Positions 40,062-49,882 of a stretch of DNA of 64,000 bases are shown one piece after another. The notes under the pieces were generated by a model. That model ran no database searches. It worked only from the letters and a program-made list of their open reading frames with translations, and had not been told where the DNA came from. Source of the DNA: an uncultured Alphaproteobacteria bacterium. GTDB taxonomy: Bacteria > Pseudomonadota > Alphaproteobacteria > Rhodobacterales > Rhodobacteraceae. The DNA is taken from NCBI GenBank assembly GCA_902576905.1, contig CACGWW010000003.1:62001-126000 (forward strand). The letters run 5' to 3'. The stretch's first letter is position 1, and each line of letters starts with the position of its first letter. The position numbers and the translations under genes were made by a program.

Positions 40062-40099
40062 GAATCAAAAGAATAATCGAAAAACATATTAGGTGTGTT

Positions 40100-41374
40100 A
40101 TGAATTTTGTAGGCAAAACGAACTTATTTGGTGGAACTTTAGCATCTCAGGATCCAGAAATTTTCAACTCATTAGAGAAAGAATTTAGTAGGCAACAGAA
40201 TGAGATTGAGCTTATTGCTTCGGAGAATATTGCTTCTCCAGCTGTAATGGAAGCTCAAGGTTCAGTCATGACAAATAAATACGCAGAGGGATATCCAGGT
40301 AGAAGATATTATGGTGGATGTGAAAATGTGGATGTCGCTGAGCAATTGGCAATATCCAGAGCATGTCAACTCTACAATTGCAAATTCGCTAATGTACAAC
40401 CCAACTCAGGAAGTCAAGCCAATCAGGCTGTTTTTTTGGCTCTAATGAAACCTGGAGACACTTTTTTGTCCATGGACCTTGCTTCGGGTGGGCATCTGAC
40501 ACATGGAGCAAAACCTAATCAATCCGGTAAATGGTTCAACCCCGTCCATTATGAGGTCACAAAAGATACAAACCACGTTGACTATGATCAGGTCCGTCAG
40601 CTTGCAAAGCTTCATAAACCAAAGTTAATTATTGCGGGCGGCTCAGCAATCCCTCGTATGTTAGATTTTAAGAGGTTCAGAGACATCTGTGATGAAATCG
40701 GAGCTTTTTTACTAGTTGATATGGCACATATCTCGGGGCTGGTTGCGGCTGGCGTTCATCCAAACCCCTTAGAATATGCTGATGTTGTAACATCTACTAC
40801 TCACAAAACTTTGCGGGGACCGAGAGGAGGAATGATTCTTTGTAACAATCCTGATATCGCCAAGAAAGTAAACTCAGCAATTTTTCCAGGTATTCAAGGT
40901 GGCCCATTGATGCACGTTATTGCTGCGAAAGCAGTAGCCTTCAAAGAAGCTCTAAGTGACGAGTTTGTACAGTATCAAAAGCAAGTAATAAAGAACGCAA
41001 AAACACTTGCCCAAACATTACAAGATGGTGGTCTTGATTTAGTTACTGGAGGAACCGACACCCACGTTCTACTTGTAGATCTTAGAAAGAAAAAGGTCAC
41101 GGGTGCGACAGCAGAAAAAGTTCTTGGAGAAGGAAATATCGTTTGTAATAAAAATGGAATTCCCTTTGATATCGAAAAGCCAACTATTACATCTGGAATA
41201 AGGTTAGGAACCCCGGCAGCAACTACTAGAGGCTTTAAAGAGACGCAATTGAAACAAGTTGGTTCATGGATTTTGGAAATATTAGACAATGTTCATTCTG
41301 AGAAATCTTCGCAAGTGGTCGTGAAAGTAAAAAAAGAGGTTGTTGATTTATGTAATGAGTTTCCGATCTACTAG
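40100..41374 (+). CDS. glyA: Serine hydroxymethyltransferase
   Basis: [58 protein letters not shown]. Confidence 0.98.
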   Translation: MNFVGKTNLFGGTLASQDPEIFNSLEKEFSRQQNEIELIASENIASPAVMEAQGSVMTNKYAEGYPGRRYYGGCENVDVAEQLAISRACQLYNCKFANVQPNSGSQANQAVFLALMKPGDTFLSMDLASGGHLTHGAKPNQSGKWFNPVHYEVTKDTNHVDYDQVRQLAKLHKPKLIIAGGSAIPRMLDFKRFRDICDEIGAFLLVDMAHISGLVAAGVHPNPLEYADVVTSTTHKTLRGPRGGMILCNNPDIAKKVNSAIFPGIQGGPLMHVIAAKAVAFKEALSDEFVQYQKQVIKNAKTLAQTLQDGGLDLVTGGTDTHVLLVDLRKKKVTGATAEKVLGEGNIVCNKNGIPFDIEKPTITSGIRLGTPAATTRGFKETQLKQVGSWILEILDNVHSEKSSQVVVKVKKEVVDLCNEFPIY

Positions 41375-41403
41375 CAACAGACTATTATTTTAAGGGAGAA
41401 AAA

Positions 41404-41535
41404 ATGAAGTTTAGATATTTTGCAAAAACAATTATCTTCTTCACACTACCTTTTACCATTTCTTCTTGTTCAGAAAAAAATTGGCCAGAACTATCTCCTC
41501 TCAATGAATTTGAAAAAAATTTTTTTCTAGACTAA
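41404..41535 (+). CDS. Small putative lipoprotein (43 aa, not in the ORF track)
   Basis: ATG after AAGGGAG SD; MKFRYFAKTIIFFTLPFTISSCSEKNWPELSPLNEFEKNFFLD; signal peptide with lipobox-like TISSC. Confidence 0.65.
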   Translation: MKFRYFAKTIIFFTLPFTISSCSEKNWPELSPLNEFEKNFFLD

Positions 41536-41539
41536 AGAG

Positions 41540-42763
41540 ATGAAAACAGAATTCCATAGAATCACCAGACTACCTTCTTACGTTTTTGCAGAGGTTAATA
41601 AACTGAAAGCGAAATACCGTGATCAAGGTCAAGATATAATTGATTTTGGAATGGGGAACCCTGATATTGACACTGAGTCTTTCATTGTTGATAAGCTGAT
41701 TGAAACTGTAAAAAAGCCAAAGACTCATAGATATTCTGTCTCTAAAGGAATAAAGGGGCTGAGGAAGGCACAAGCTGATTACTATGCTAGAAGGTTCTCA
41801 GTCAAGCTCGACCCAGAAAAGGAAATTATTGCAACTCTAGGTTCAAAAGAAGGATTGGCTAATTTAGCTATGGCGATAACTGATCCTGGCGATGTTATTT
41901 TAGTTCCAAATCCATCATACCCAATACACCCCTATGGATTTATTATTGCTGGAGGCTCTCTGAGACATGTACCAACCTTATCAAATGGACAATTTGATGA
42001 GGATGAATATTTCAAAACCCTTACTCGTTCATTAAAACATATTTCACCTAAGCCAGTTGCTATAGTGATTTCCTTCCCATCTAACCCAACAACAAAAACT
42101 TGTACACTAAAATTTTATGAAGAATTGGTTAAGGTGGCAAAACAAAACGAGGTCTGGATATTGTCTGATCTAGCATACGCTGAAATATATTTTAATGAGG
42201 CTCCTCCCCCTTCAATTTTACAGGTACCAGGTGCGAAATCCGTAGCAGTTGAATTTACATCGATGTCAAAAACATTTAGCATGCCAGGTTGGAGAATGGG
42301 ATTTGCTGTGGGCAACGAGATACTGATAGGAGCATTAGAGAAAATTAAATCCTATCTCGATTATGGAGCATTCACTCCTATACAAGTTGCAGCAGCCAGT
42401 GCATTAAGCTCGGATCCAAGCACAATAGCAAAAGTTAGAGAAGTTTATAAAAAAAGAAGAAATGTATTGGTTGACGCTATGAGTAAGGCAGGATGGGAAA
42501 TACCTTCACCAGACGCAACAATGTTTGCATGGGCGCCAATCCCAGAAAAATTTAAATCTTTAGGTTCGTTAGAGTTTTCTAAGGTCCTTCTTAAAGAGGC
42601 TGACATCTCTGTTGCGCCTGGAATAGGATTTGGAGAATATGGTGAAAACTTTGTTAGAATTGGCCTTGTTGAAAATGAGCATAGAATTAGGCAAGCAGCA
42701 AGAAATATAAAAGCAGTCTTTACTAAAGCCGATAAAATACTAAGCGACCACAGCCCGAATTAA
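41540..42763 (+). CDS. PLP-dependent class I/II aminotransferase (AlaC-like)
   Basis: DFGMGNPD; YPIHPYGF; SFPSNPTTKTC; SMSKTFSMPGWRMGFAVGN. Confidence 0.9.
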   Translation: MKTEFHRITRLPSYVFAEVNKLKAKYRDQGQDIIDFGMGNPDIDTESFIVDKLIETVKKPKTHRYSVSKGIKGLRKAQADYYARRFSVKLDPEKEIIATLGSKEGLANLAMAITDPGDVILVPNPSYPIHPYGFIIAGGSLRHVPTLSNGQFDEDEYFKTLTRSLKHISPKPVAIVISFPSNPTTKTCTLKFYEELVKVAKQNEVWILSDLAYAEIYFNEAPPPSILQVPGAKSVAVEFTSMSKTFSMPGWRMGFAVGNEILIGALEKIKSYLDYGAFTPIQVAAASALSSDPSTIAKVREVYKKRRNVLVDAMSKAGWEIPSPDATMFAWAPIPEKFKSLGSLEFSKVLLKEADISVAPGIGFGEYGENFVRIGLVENEHRIRQAARNIKAVFTKADKILSDHSPN

Positions 42764-42771
42764 ATGGTTTC

Positions 42772-44064
42772 GTGATGAATAAATCCAAGTTAAATGTAGC
42801 AGTTATTGGTCTTGGCACGGTGGGCTCTGGCGTAATAAAGCTATTGAGAAAACAAAAAAACAATATAAAAAAAAGGACAGGTATAGAACTTAAAGTTGTA
42901 GCTGTAAGTGCAAAAAATAGGAGAAAGCAGAGAAGTGTTGATATAAGTCCATTTAGATGGATAGCCTCTCCTATTACTATAGCAAAAGATCCAGGTGTTG
43001 ATGTAATAGTTGAACTAATAGGTGATATGGATAACACCGCGAGAAAGATTATAATAGAAGCAATCAATAACGGTAAACACGTTGTTACAGCAAATAAATC
43101 ACTTCTCGCAAAAGAAGGGTCAATTTTTGAAGAGCTTGCTAAAGAAAAAGGTGTCTATTTAAGATATGAGGCAGCAGTGGCTGGGGGAATACCTATAATA
43201 AAAGTGCTACAAGACTCTCTCATAGTAAATAAGATTTCTAAACTATATGGCGTAATCAATGGAACATGTAACTTCATACTTACCAAAATGGAGTCCGAGG
43301 GGCGGGAATATCAAGATGTATTTTCTGAAGCAAAACAACTTGGCTATGTTGAAAGTGATCCAAGGCTTGACATCGGAGGAATAGATTCAGCCCACAAATT
43401 AGCTTTACTCTCATGTTTGGCGTTTGGAACCAGTCTAAACTTTAAAGCAGTGAAAACTGAAGGGATAGACCATATATCTATAGAGGATATTCAAGAGGCT
43501 GATTTAATTGGATATAAGATAAAGCTACTTGCTACAGCAGAATACTCAAAAAATATACTTAAACAGGAGGTCTCTCCTAAATTAATTAGAAAAAGTAGCC
43601 CAATTGCACAAGTGAACGGAAGCACAAATATAATAGCTATTGAAGGTGAAGAAATCGGAACCACTGTTTTTTCTGGTCCAGGTGCAGGCATGGGGCCAAC
43701 AGCTTCCTCAGTAGTATCAGATCTTGTAGCCATAGCTTCTAGAAAAAGTAAATCTTCTTTTTTAAACGGTGATAAAAAAAATGGTAGCAAAAGAGATGAT
43801 TCTGTATCGAAAAAAAGTTCATTTTACTTAAGATTTATACTGAAAGATAAACCTGGAGTGATAGCTCGATTATCAGGAAAACTAGGCAGCTTTGGGATTT
43901 CAATCAATCAAATGAAACAAAAACCTCACCCAAAGCTGAAAGCAACATTAATTATGACAACGCATAAAACCCTTAGGAACAACTTAAACAAAGCTTTGAC
44001 TGATATAATCAAGTTAAAGATATGCGAACAGAGGCCTATTTGTATTGAAATACAAGAAGTTTAA
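42772..44064 (+). CDS. hom: Homoserine dehydrogenase (with C-terminal ACT domain)
   Basis: VIGLGTVGSGVIKLL; VTANKSLLAKEG; AAVAGGIPIIK; GVINGTCNFILTKM; C-terminal FILKDKPGVIARLSGKLGSFGISINQM. Confidence 0.96.
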   Translation: MMNKSKLNVAVIGLGTVGSGVIKLLRKQKNNIKKRTGIELKVVAVSAKNRRKQRSVDISPFRWIASPITIAKDPGVDVIVELIGDMDNTARKIIIEAINNGKHVVTANKSLLAKEGSIFEELAKEKGVYLRYEAAVAGGIPIIKVLQDSLIVNKISKLYGVINGTCNFILTKMESEGREYQDVFSEAKQLGYVESDPRLDIGGIDSAHKLALLSCLAFGTSLNFKAVKTEGIDHISIEDIQEADLIGYKIKLLATAEYSKNILKQEVSPKLIRKSSPIAQVNGSTNIIAIEGEEIGTTVFSGPGAGMGPTASSVVSDLVAIASRKSKSSFLNGDKKNGSKRDDSVSKKSSFYLRFILKDKPGVIARLSGKLGSFGISINQMKQKPHPKLKATLIMTTHKTLRNNLNKALTDIIKLKICEQRPICIEIQEV

Positions 44065-44164
44065 TGAGAATGTCCTTTTAAGTTAATCAGATAATTTTTA
44101 TGCTGATAAATGAGATGTTTAAAGACGGTTATATTTTTTTGTAAGCACCCTAATTGGTAATAGT

Positions 44165-44278
44165 TTGAATAAAGATACAAAACTTACTTATAACGTCGTT
44201 AAAACTAGACAACTTTTTAAAGGTTTAAAGACTCTGTCATTCAGAAAAATCATAATGCCCAAGTTGAAAAATTATTGA
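44165..44278 (+). CDS. Possible basic micro-ORF overlapping the recJ start (TGATG)
   Basis: TTG start; MNKDTKLTYNVVKTRQLFKGLKTLSFRKIIMPKLKNY; weak SD; TGA overlaps the recJ ATG. Confidence 0.25.
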   Translation: MNKDTKLTYNVVKTRQLFKGLKTLSFRKIIMPKLKNY

Positions 44279-46011
44279 TGAATTTTCTGGGAATATCAAA
44301 ATCCTATACTAATAAAGAGTGGGTTGGGCCAAGCGAACAGAATTTGCAACAAGCATTAGCCTATTCAAAAAGCCTCTCGATACCACATCTAAGTGCGTTA
44401 CAACTTATCAAAAATAAAATCAATGAGGGAGATTATTTAGATTATATAAGCCCAAAGATAAAAAACTTGATACCAAGTCCAAAAATTTTCCTAGATATGG
44501 AAAAGGGTTCATTACGATTACGTAGGGCCTTAGAACAAAAAGAATCAGTCGCTATCTTTGCTGATTATGATGTAGATGGTACAGTTTCCGCAGCACTAAT
44601 TTCTTTATGGTTAAGAAATTTTTCTATCGAACCAACAGTATACATACCGGATAGAGAGACTGAGGGATTTGGACCCAATATCGACGCGATGAATAAACTT
44701 GCTCTTAATCACACTTTAATTATTTGTGTTGATTGTGGTACCGACTCAGAGGAAGCAATTAGAGGTGCTACCGAAAGAGGAGTTGACGTTATTGTGATAG
44801 ATCATCATAAGTCTGATACCTTTTCAAAGTCTGCATATGCAATAATAAACCCAAATAGATTTGATGAAAAAAATACCTTTCCGTACCTTTGTGCTGCAGG
44901 GGTTGTTTTTATTTTTTTAGTTGAAATGAACAGAATTATTCCTAAGAGTATAAGCTTAGAAATAAATTTACTCAGCTACCTGAACCTTGTCAGTCTAGCT
45001 ACAATAGCCGATGTGGTGCCTTTGATTGGGCTTAACCGAGCATTTGTTAAACAAGGTTTAAAAATATTCCAAAACCGACGTTGTCTAAAAATGTTTGGAA
45101 CTCACTTTAATTTACTACAGAATTTTAATGAAGAAACAATAGCTTTCCAAGTTGCACCAAGATTAAATGCCAGTGGAAGGATATACACGGCTTATCTAAC
45201 ATACCAATTTCTTATAGCTACAGATCCAAAATCTATTGAAATTTATTTAAATAAAATGGAGGCAGCTAATAAAGAGCGTAAAGCATTAGAAAAAATAATT
45301 CTTTCTAGCGCAGTACAGCAAATATCAAACGCCGAAAAACAAAAACCTTACACCTTAGTAAAAGCTAAGGGTTGGCATAAAGGCGTAATTGGGATTATAG
45401 CCTCTCGACTAAAAGACTTATACGGCGGGTTGTGCGTTGCTATTACTATTGACGGGGACTTAGGTCATGGTTCTATTAGATCAACAGAAGAGATAGACCT
45501 TACTGAAATATTACAGGAGCTCAAATCCCGAGATGTTCTCATTAGTGGCGGGGGACATAAGCAAGCTGCCGGCTTTTCATTACTTATTGATAGGATTGAA
45601 GAATTTGATAAAATAGTCACACACCATTTATCCAACCATACATCATTGAAAAACTCTAGTGCTTTGCTGGAAATAGATGGAGTGATCGATATAGAAGGCG
45701 TGACTACTGATTTGATCGATAAAATAAATCTGTTGGGACCCTTTGGATCTCAAGTACCTCAACCAATAATCGTTATTCCGAATTGCCAACTTCTATTTGT
45801 TAAAGAATTGGGAGAAGGGCACGTGTTGTGTAAATTAAAAAAAAGAGAAGGTACTTTGGACGCAATATGTTTTAATGCAAAGAAAAAAGGGCTAGATATT
45901 CCTCTATCCAAACCCAATCAGATTTTACATTTAGCTGGTAATCTAGTTAAAAATGAATGGAATGGTGTCACAAAGCCCCAAATGCGGATTATTGACATAG
46001 CTAAAATTTAA
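44278..46011 (+). CDS. recJ: Single-stranded-DNA-specific exonuclease RecJ
   Basis: DHH motifs: IFADYDVDGTVSAAL, VIDHHKS; ISGGGHKQAAGFSL. ATG at 44278 preferred over the TTG at 44275. Confidence 0.94.
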   Translation: MNFLGISKSYTNKEWVGPSEQNLQQALAYSKSLSIPHLSALQLIKNKINEGDYLDYISPKIKNLIPSPKIFLDMEKGSLRLRRALEQKESVAIFADYDVDGTVSAALISLWLRNFSIEPTVYIPDRETEGFGPNIDAMNKLALNHTLIICVDCGTDSEEAIRGATERGVDVIVIDHHKSDTFSKSAYAIINPNRFDEKNTFPYLCAAGVVFIFLVEMNRIIPKSISLEINLLSYLNLVSLATIADVVPLIGLNRAFVKQGLKIFQNRRCLKMFGTHFNLLQNFNEETIAFQVAPRLNASGRIYTAYLTYQFLIATDPKSIEIYLNKMEAANKERKALEKIILSSAVQQISNAEKQKPYTLVKAKGWHKGVIGIIASRLKDLYGGLCVAITIDGDLGHGSIRSTEEIDLTEILQELKSRDVLISGGGHKQAAGFSLLIDRIEEFDKIVTHHLSNHTSLKNSSALLEIDGVIDIEGVTTDLIDKINLLGPFGSQVPQPIIVIPNCQLLFVKELGEGHVLCKLKKREGTLDAICFNAKKKGLDIPLSKPNQILHLAGNLVKNEWNGVTKPQMRIIDIAKI

Positions 46012-46062
46012 AAAAAAATAACTTGAAGTAGCTTCTATTTTTGGTAAACAAATAAAGAAGAT

Positions 46063-46137
46063 GCGCCCTTCGTCTATCGGTTAGGACGCCAGATTTTCAT
46101 TCTGGAAAGAGGGGTTCGATTCCCCTAGGGCGTACCA
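46063..46137 (+). tRNA. tRNA-Glu (TTC anticodon), CCA encoded
   Basis: Cloverleaf: acceptor GCGCCCT/AGGGCGT, anticodon arm CCAGA-TTTTCAT-TCTGG, T-arm AGGGG-TTCGATT-CCCCT, ACCA end. Confidence 0.96.
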
Positions 46138-46147
46138 TTCAAACTTA

Positions 46148-47149
46148 TTACTCAACAATTCCCAAATAACTCGCTGTATCTAGCATACGGTTTGAAAAGC
46201 CCCATTCATTATCATACCAACACATGACTCGGGTCATGCCCCCCGTCAAGACCTTTGTTTGAGCTCCTGCGAATATTGATGAGGCTGGATGATGATTCAG
46301 ATCTGATGAAACTAATGGAGCGTCTTCATAAGCCAATATACCATTAAGTGTCGTATTAGAGGCTTTATGAATGGCTTTATTAATTTCTTCAACTGAACTC
46401 TCTTTAGTTAAAATACATTTCAAATCCACACACGAAACATTTGGAGTTGGAACTCGAATTGCTGATCCATCGAGTTTTCCTTTAAGGTCAGGCAGCACCA
46501 AAGAAACAGCTTGAGCGGCTCCTGTAGACGTTGGAATCATGTTAAGGGAAGCTGCTCTGGCTCTATAATAATCTTTGTGAAGAGTATCTAGCACGGGTTG
46601 GTCTCCAGTATAACTATGTATTGTGGTCATATAGCCAACCTCTATACCAAAATTTTCGTGTAAAATCTTCGCTACAGGAGCTAAACAATTTGTCGTACAA
46701 GATGCGTTTGAGACAATTTCGTCAGCGGATGTTAGCGATGTATGATTTACTCCGAATACAACGGTGCGGTCCACATTGCTTGCGGGAGCAGATATCAACA
46801 CTTTTTTAGACCCATTATTTAAGTGTTGCGAAGCTTTTTCTTTATCAGTAAAAATACCTGTGCACTCGAGAGCAACATCTACTTGTGACCATGGTAAGTT
46901 TGCTGGATCTCGTTCTGCAGTAATTTCAATATCTACATTATTAACCTTTAGATAGTTTTTGTGTATAGAGAGGTCTAATGGGAAGCGACCATGTACACTG
47001 TCATATTTAAGTAAATGCGCATTCATCTCTGGAGAACCAAGATCGTTTATAGCAACAACCTCAATATCTTCTCTATTGCTCTCAATGGCCGCTCTCAAAA
47101 TATTCCTTCCAATTCGTCCGAATCCATTAATCGCCACCTTAACTGACAT
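46148..47149 (-). CDS. gap: Type I glyceraldehyde-3-phosphate dehydrogenase
   Basis: VAINGFGRIGRNILRA; SNASCTTNCLAPVAKIL; WYDNEWGFSNRMLD. Confidence 0.97.
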   Translation of the reverse strand: MSVKVAINGFGRIGRNILRAAIESNREDIEVVAINDLGSPEMNAHLLKYDSVHGRFPLDLSIHKNYLKVNNVDIEITAERDPANLPWSQVDVALECTGIFTDKEKASQHLNNGSKKVLISAPASNVDRTVVFGVNHTSLTSADEIVSNASCTTNCLAPVAKILHENFGIEVGYMTTIHSYTGDQPVLDTLHKDYYRARAASLNMIPTSTGAAQAVSLVLPDLKGKLDGSAIRVPTPNVSCVDLKCILTKESSVEEINKAIHKASNTTLNGILAYEDAPLVSSDLNHHPASSIFAGAQTKVLTGGMTRVMCWYDNEWGFSNRMLDTASYLGIVE

Positions 47150-47267
47150 TTTTTACCTCTTTTGTTTATGCAAATTCCGTACTTAACTACTGTTTAATCA
47201 ATTTAAAAAAAATAGGAAGTGTTTTTAATAACATATATGACTAAATAGACTCAAAAATGTGTTTACG

Positions 47268-48875
47268 TTAGAGAAAAAACTTACGTAATTCTACCTTTTG
47301 AATTTTTCCTGTCGAAGTTTTAGGAAGTTCTCTAAAAATCACTTCTTTTGGCACTTTAAAATTTGCCAAATTTTCTTTACAAAATTTTATTACCTCTTCT
47401 TTTGTTATGGAGGCACCTTCTTTTGCTTCAATAAATGCACAAGGCGTCTCACCCCACTTTTCATCAGGCTTCGCTATTACAGCACAGGCAACTACACCTT
47501 CAATCTTGAAAATACAATTCTCTATTTCAATTGAGGAGATATTTTCTCCACCTGAAATAATTATGTCTTTAGCCCTATCCTTTAATTGTATATATCCATC
47601 CTTATATATCACTCCCAAATCACCGGTTTTAAACCAACCATTTTGAAATGCTTTTCTGGTGGCATTTTCATCTTTTAGATATCCCTTCATAGTGATATTA
47701 CCTCTAAGAAGAACTTCTCCTAATTCATTTCCATTATGCTTTACTTCCTTTCGCGTTTCTGAATTAACCACCTTTAAATCTTCCTGCACTAAATATGAAA
47801 CACCTTGTCTGGACTTTAAATTAGACTTCTCAGTAGCACTCAAACTATTCCACTCATCCTTCCATTTACATATTACTGCGGGCCCATATACTTCTGTTAA
47901 TCCGTAAACGTGCGTTACATCAAACCCACACTTTTCAATTTGCTCAAGTATTTTGGCTGGCGGTGGAGCCGCCGCAGTCATTAACTTTACCTTATTGAGT
48001 AATTTCTTAACATGATTTGTATCAGTATTAATGATAAAACTTAAAACAGTAGGGGCACCACATAAATACTCTACCCCATGACTTGATATTTTTTCGTATA
48101 TATTCTGTCCTGTTACTTTTCTCAAACATATATTTGTTCCAGCTCTCATCGCTATAGTCCAAGGAAAACACCATCCATTGCAGTGGAACATTGGCAAGGT
48201 CCACAAATAGGTGGGATGCATTTTCATATCCCATTCAAGAGAGTTACCCATTGCATTGAGATAAGCACCTCTATGATGATAGACGACACCTTTCGGGCTA
48301 CCAGTCGTTCCCGATGTATAATTAATGCTTATACTCTCCCATTCGTCTAATGGTTTATAATGGTTAAAATCCACATCATAACTTCCCAAAAATTCCTCAT
48401 AATCCATATGGGGATAAGATGTTTCAAGAGTGAATGTTTGTTCATCTTTTATTATGATTATAGTCGGTTTTTCTTTAGATAAGCTGACTGCTTCTTTCCC
48501 TAATTGTAAAAACTCTGTATCTACGAACAGCATTTTTATATTAGAATGATCGATGATGTAGGCGATTGTTTTGGAGTCTAGTCTGTAGTTTATTGCATTC
48601 AATATCATACCTGCCATAGGCACGGCAAAGTGTGCTTCATATAATTCTGGAGTATTGGACGCAATAAAACCTACTACATTACCTTTAGCCAATTTTTGAG
48701 ATAAAGAACTGGCAAGCTGTTTACATCTCATAAAAGTTTGTTCCCAGGTAAAATATTTATTCTCATGAATAATACTATAGCGATCTGGAAATATCTTCGC
48801 TGCCTTTTCGATGAATACTATAGGCGTTAAAGGTGAATAGTTGGCGTGATTTTTTTTTAATTCATTTTGTTGCAT
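47268..48875 (-). CDS. AMP-dependent acyl-CoA synthetase
   Basis: NYTSGTTGSPKGVVYHHRGAY; HVYGLTEVYGP; WFKTGDLGVI; DRAKDIIISGGENIS. Confidence 0.93.
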   Translation of the reverse strand: MQQNELKKNHANYSPLTPIVFIEKAAKIFPDRYSIIHENKYFTWEQTFMRCKQLASSLSQKLAKGNVVGFIASNTPELYEAHFAVPMAGMILNAINYRLDSKTIAYIIDHSNIKMLFVDTEFLQLGKEAVSLSKEKPTIIIIKDEQTFTLETSYPHMDYEEFLGSYDVDFNHYKPLDEWESISINYTSGTTGSPKGVVYHHRGAYLNAMGNSLEWDMKMHPTYLWTLPMFHCNGWCFPWTIAMRAGTNICLRKVTGQNIYEKISSHGVEYLCGAPTVLSFIINTDTNHVKKLLNKVKLMTAAAPPPAKILEQIEKCGFDVTHVYGLTEVYGPAVICKWKDEWNSLSATEKSNLKSRQGVSYLVQEDLKVVNSETRKEVKHNGNELGEVLLRGNITMKGYLKDENATRKAFQNGWFKTGDLGVIYKDGYIQLKDRAKDIIISGGENISSIEIENCIFKIEGVVACAVIAKPDEKWGETPCAFIEAKEGASITKEEVIKFCKENLANFKVPKEVIFRELPKTSTGKIQKVELRKFFL

Positions 48876-48881
48876 TTTTTT

Positions 48882-49499
48882 CTAGTCAAATTTTCTTCGT
48901 GCATTAAAAGCTGCTACAATTGTACTATCATCTAGATAATCTAGTTCTCCTCCTACTGGAACACCCTGTGCGAGTGAAGTTATCTTAATTGCGTATTTGT
49001 CCAATTCTTGGAAAATGTAATTAGCCGTGGTCTGACCGGTTATAGTTGCACCCAAGGCAAGTACTATTTCTTTAACACTTCCAGAGGCTACTCTCTCGGT
49101 TAAATTTGAAATCCTCAACTCTTCAGGACCTATCCCCTCCATGGGGGTTAAAAGTCCTCCCAGAACATGAAAAACTCCATTAAAAGCGCCAGATCGATTC
49201 ATAGCCCATAAATCAGATATATCTTCCACAACACACACTAAACTGGCATCTCTAGATTTGTTCGAACAAACCTCACACACTCTATCAAGAGTAATATTAC
49301 CACAAATTTCGCAATATTGTATTTTACTGTGTATATTTTCAAGCGAAGATATTAGCTGATCAAGTATGATTTCTCTTTTTTTTATTAAATGGAAAACTAG
49401 CCTTTGAGCTGATCTCGGTCCAAGACCTGGCATCTTTGCAAAAATTTTAATTAATGTTTCTAATTCAGACTGACTCTCCTTTAATTGACTACTTAACAT
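48882..49499 (-). CDS. recR: Recombination protein RecR
   Basis: LGPRSAQRLVFHLIKK; zinc motif CEICGNITLDRVCEVCSN; TOPRIM CVVEDISDLWAMNRSG. MLSSQL start preferred over the upstream ATG at 49544. Confidence 0.94.
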   Translation of the reverse strand: MLSSQLKESQSELETLIKIFAKMPGLGPRSAQRLVFHLIKKREIILDQLISSLENIHSKIQYCEICGNITLDRVCEVCSNKSRDASLVCVVEDISDLWAMNRSGAFNGVFHVLGGLLTPMEGIGPEELRISNLTERVASGSVKEIVLALGATITGQTTANYIFQELDKYAIKITSLAQGVPVGGELDYLDDSTIVAAFNARRKFD

Positions 49500-49500
49500 T

Positions 49501-49845
49501 TTAGAAAGGTAACTTAAAACCTTCTGGCAAACCAAATGCCTCACCCATTCTGGCCATTTCTTTTTTTGAAGCTTCCTCGCTCTTAGCCTTGCAGTCCTTA
49601 ATCGCTGCTAAAAGTAGGTCTTCTATAACTTGTTTTTCAGACGGAATTAAAATTGATTCATCTATTTCGATATTTTTAAAATTTCCTTTAGCAGTTGCAA
49701 CCACCTTAACCAGACCACCTCCTGCTTCTCCTATGACCTCGACGTTATCTAGTTCGCTCTGCGCATCCAGCATTTTCTGTTGCATTTCCTGAGCCTGCTT
49801 CATTAACTTTGCCATATCGCCTAATTGACCTAGTCCTTTAAACAT
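49501..49845 (-). CDS. ybaB: YbaB/EbfC family nucleoid-associated protein
   Basis: MAKLMKQAQEMQQKMLDAQSEL...GGGLVKVVATAKGNFKNIEID; between dnaX and recR. Confidence 0.95.
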   Translation of the reverse strand: MFKGLGQLGDMAKLMKQAQEMQQKMLDAQSELDNVEVIGEAGGGLVKVVATAKGNFKNIEIDESILIPSEKQVIEDLLLAAIKDCKAKSEEASKKEMARMGEAFGLPEGFKLPF

Positions 49846-49882
49846 TTTATTCCTCTTTATTTCTTGTTGTCCTTTTGGCTCG

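Noticed and set aside
39929-40099. Glycine or SAM riboswitch upstream of glyA
   Set aside because: None of the conserved glycine or SAM aptamer core sequences could be recognised; only a simple hairpin is visible.
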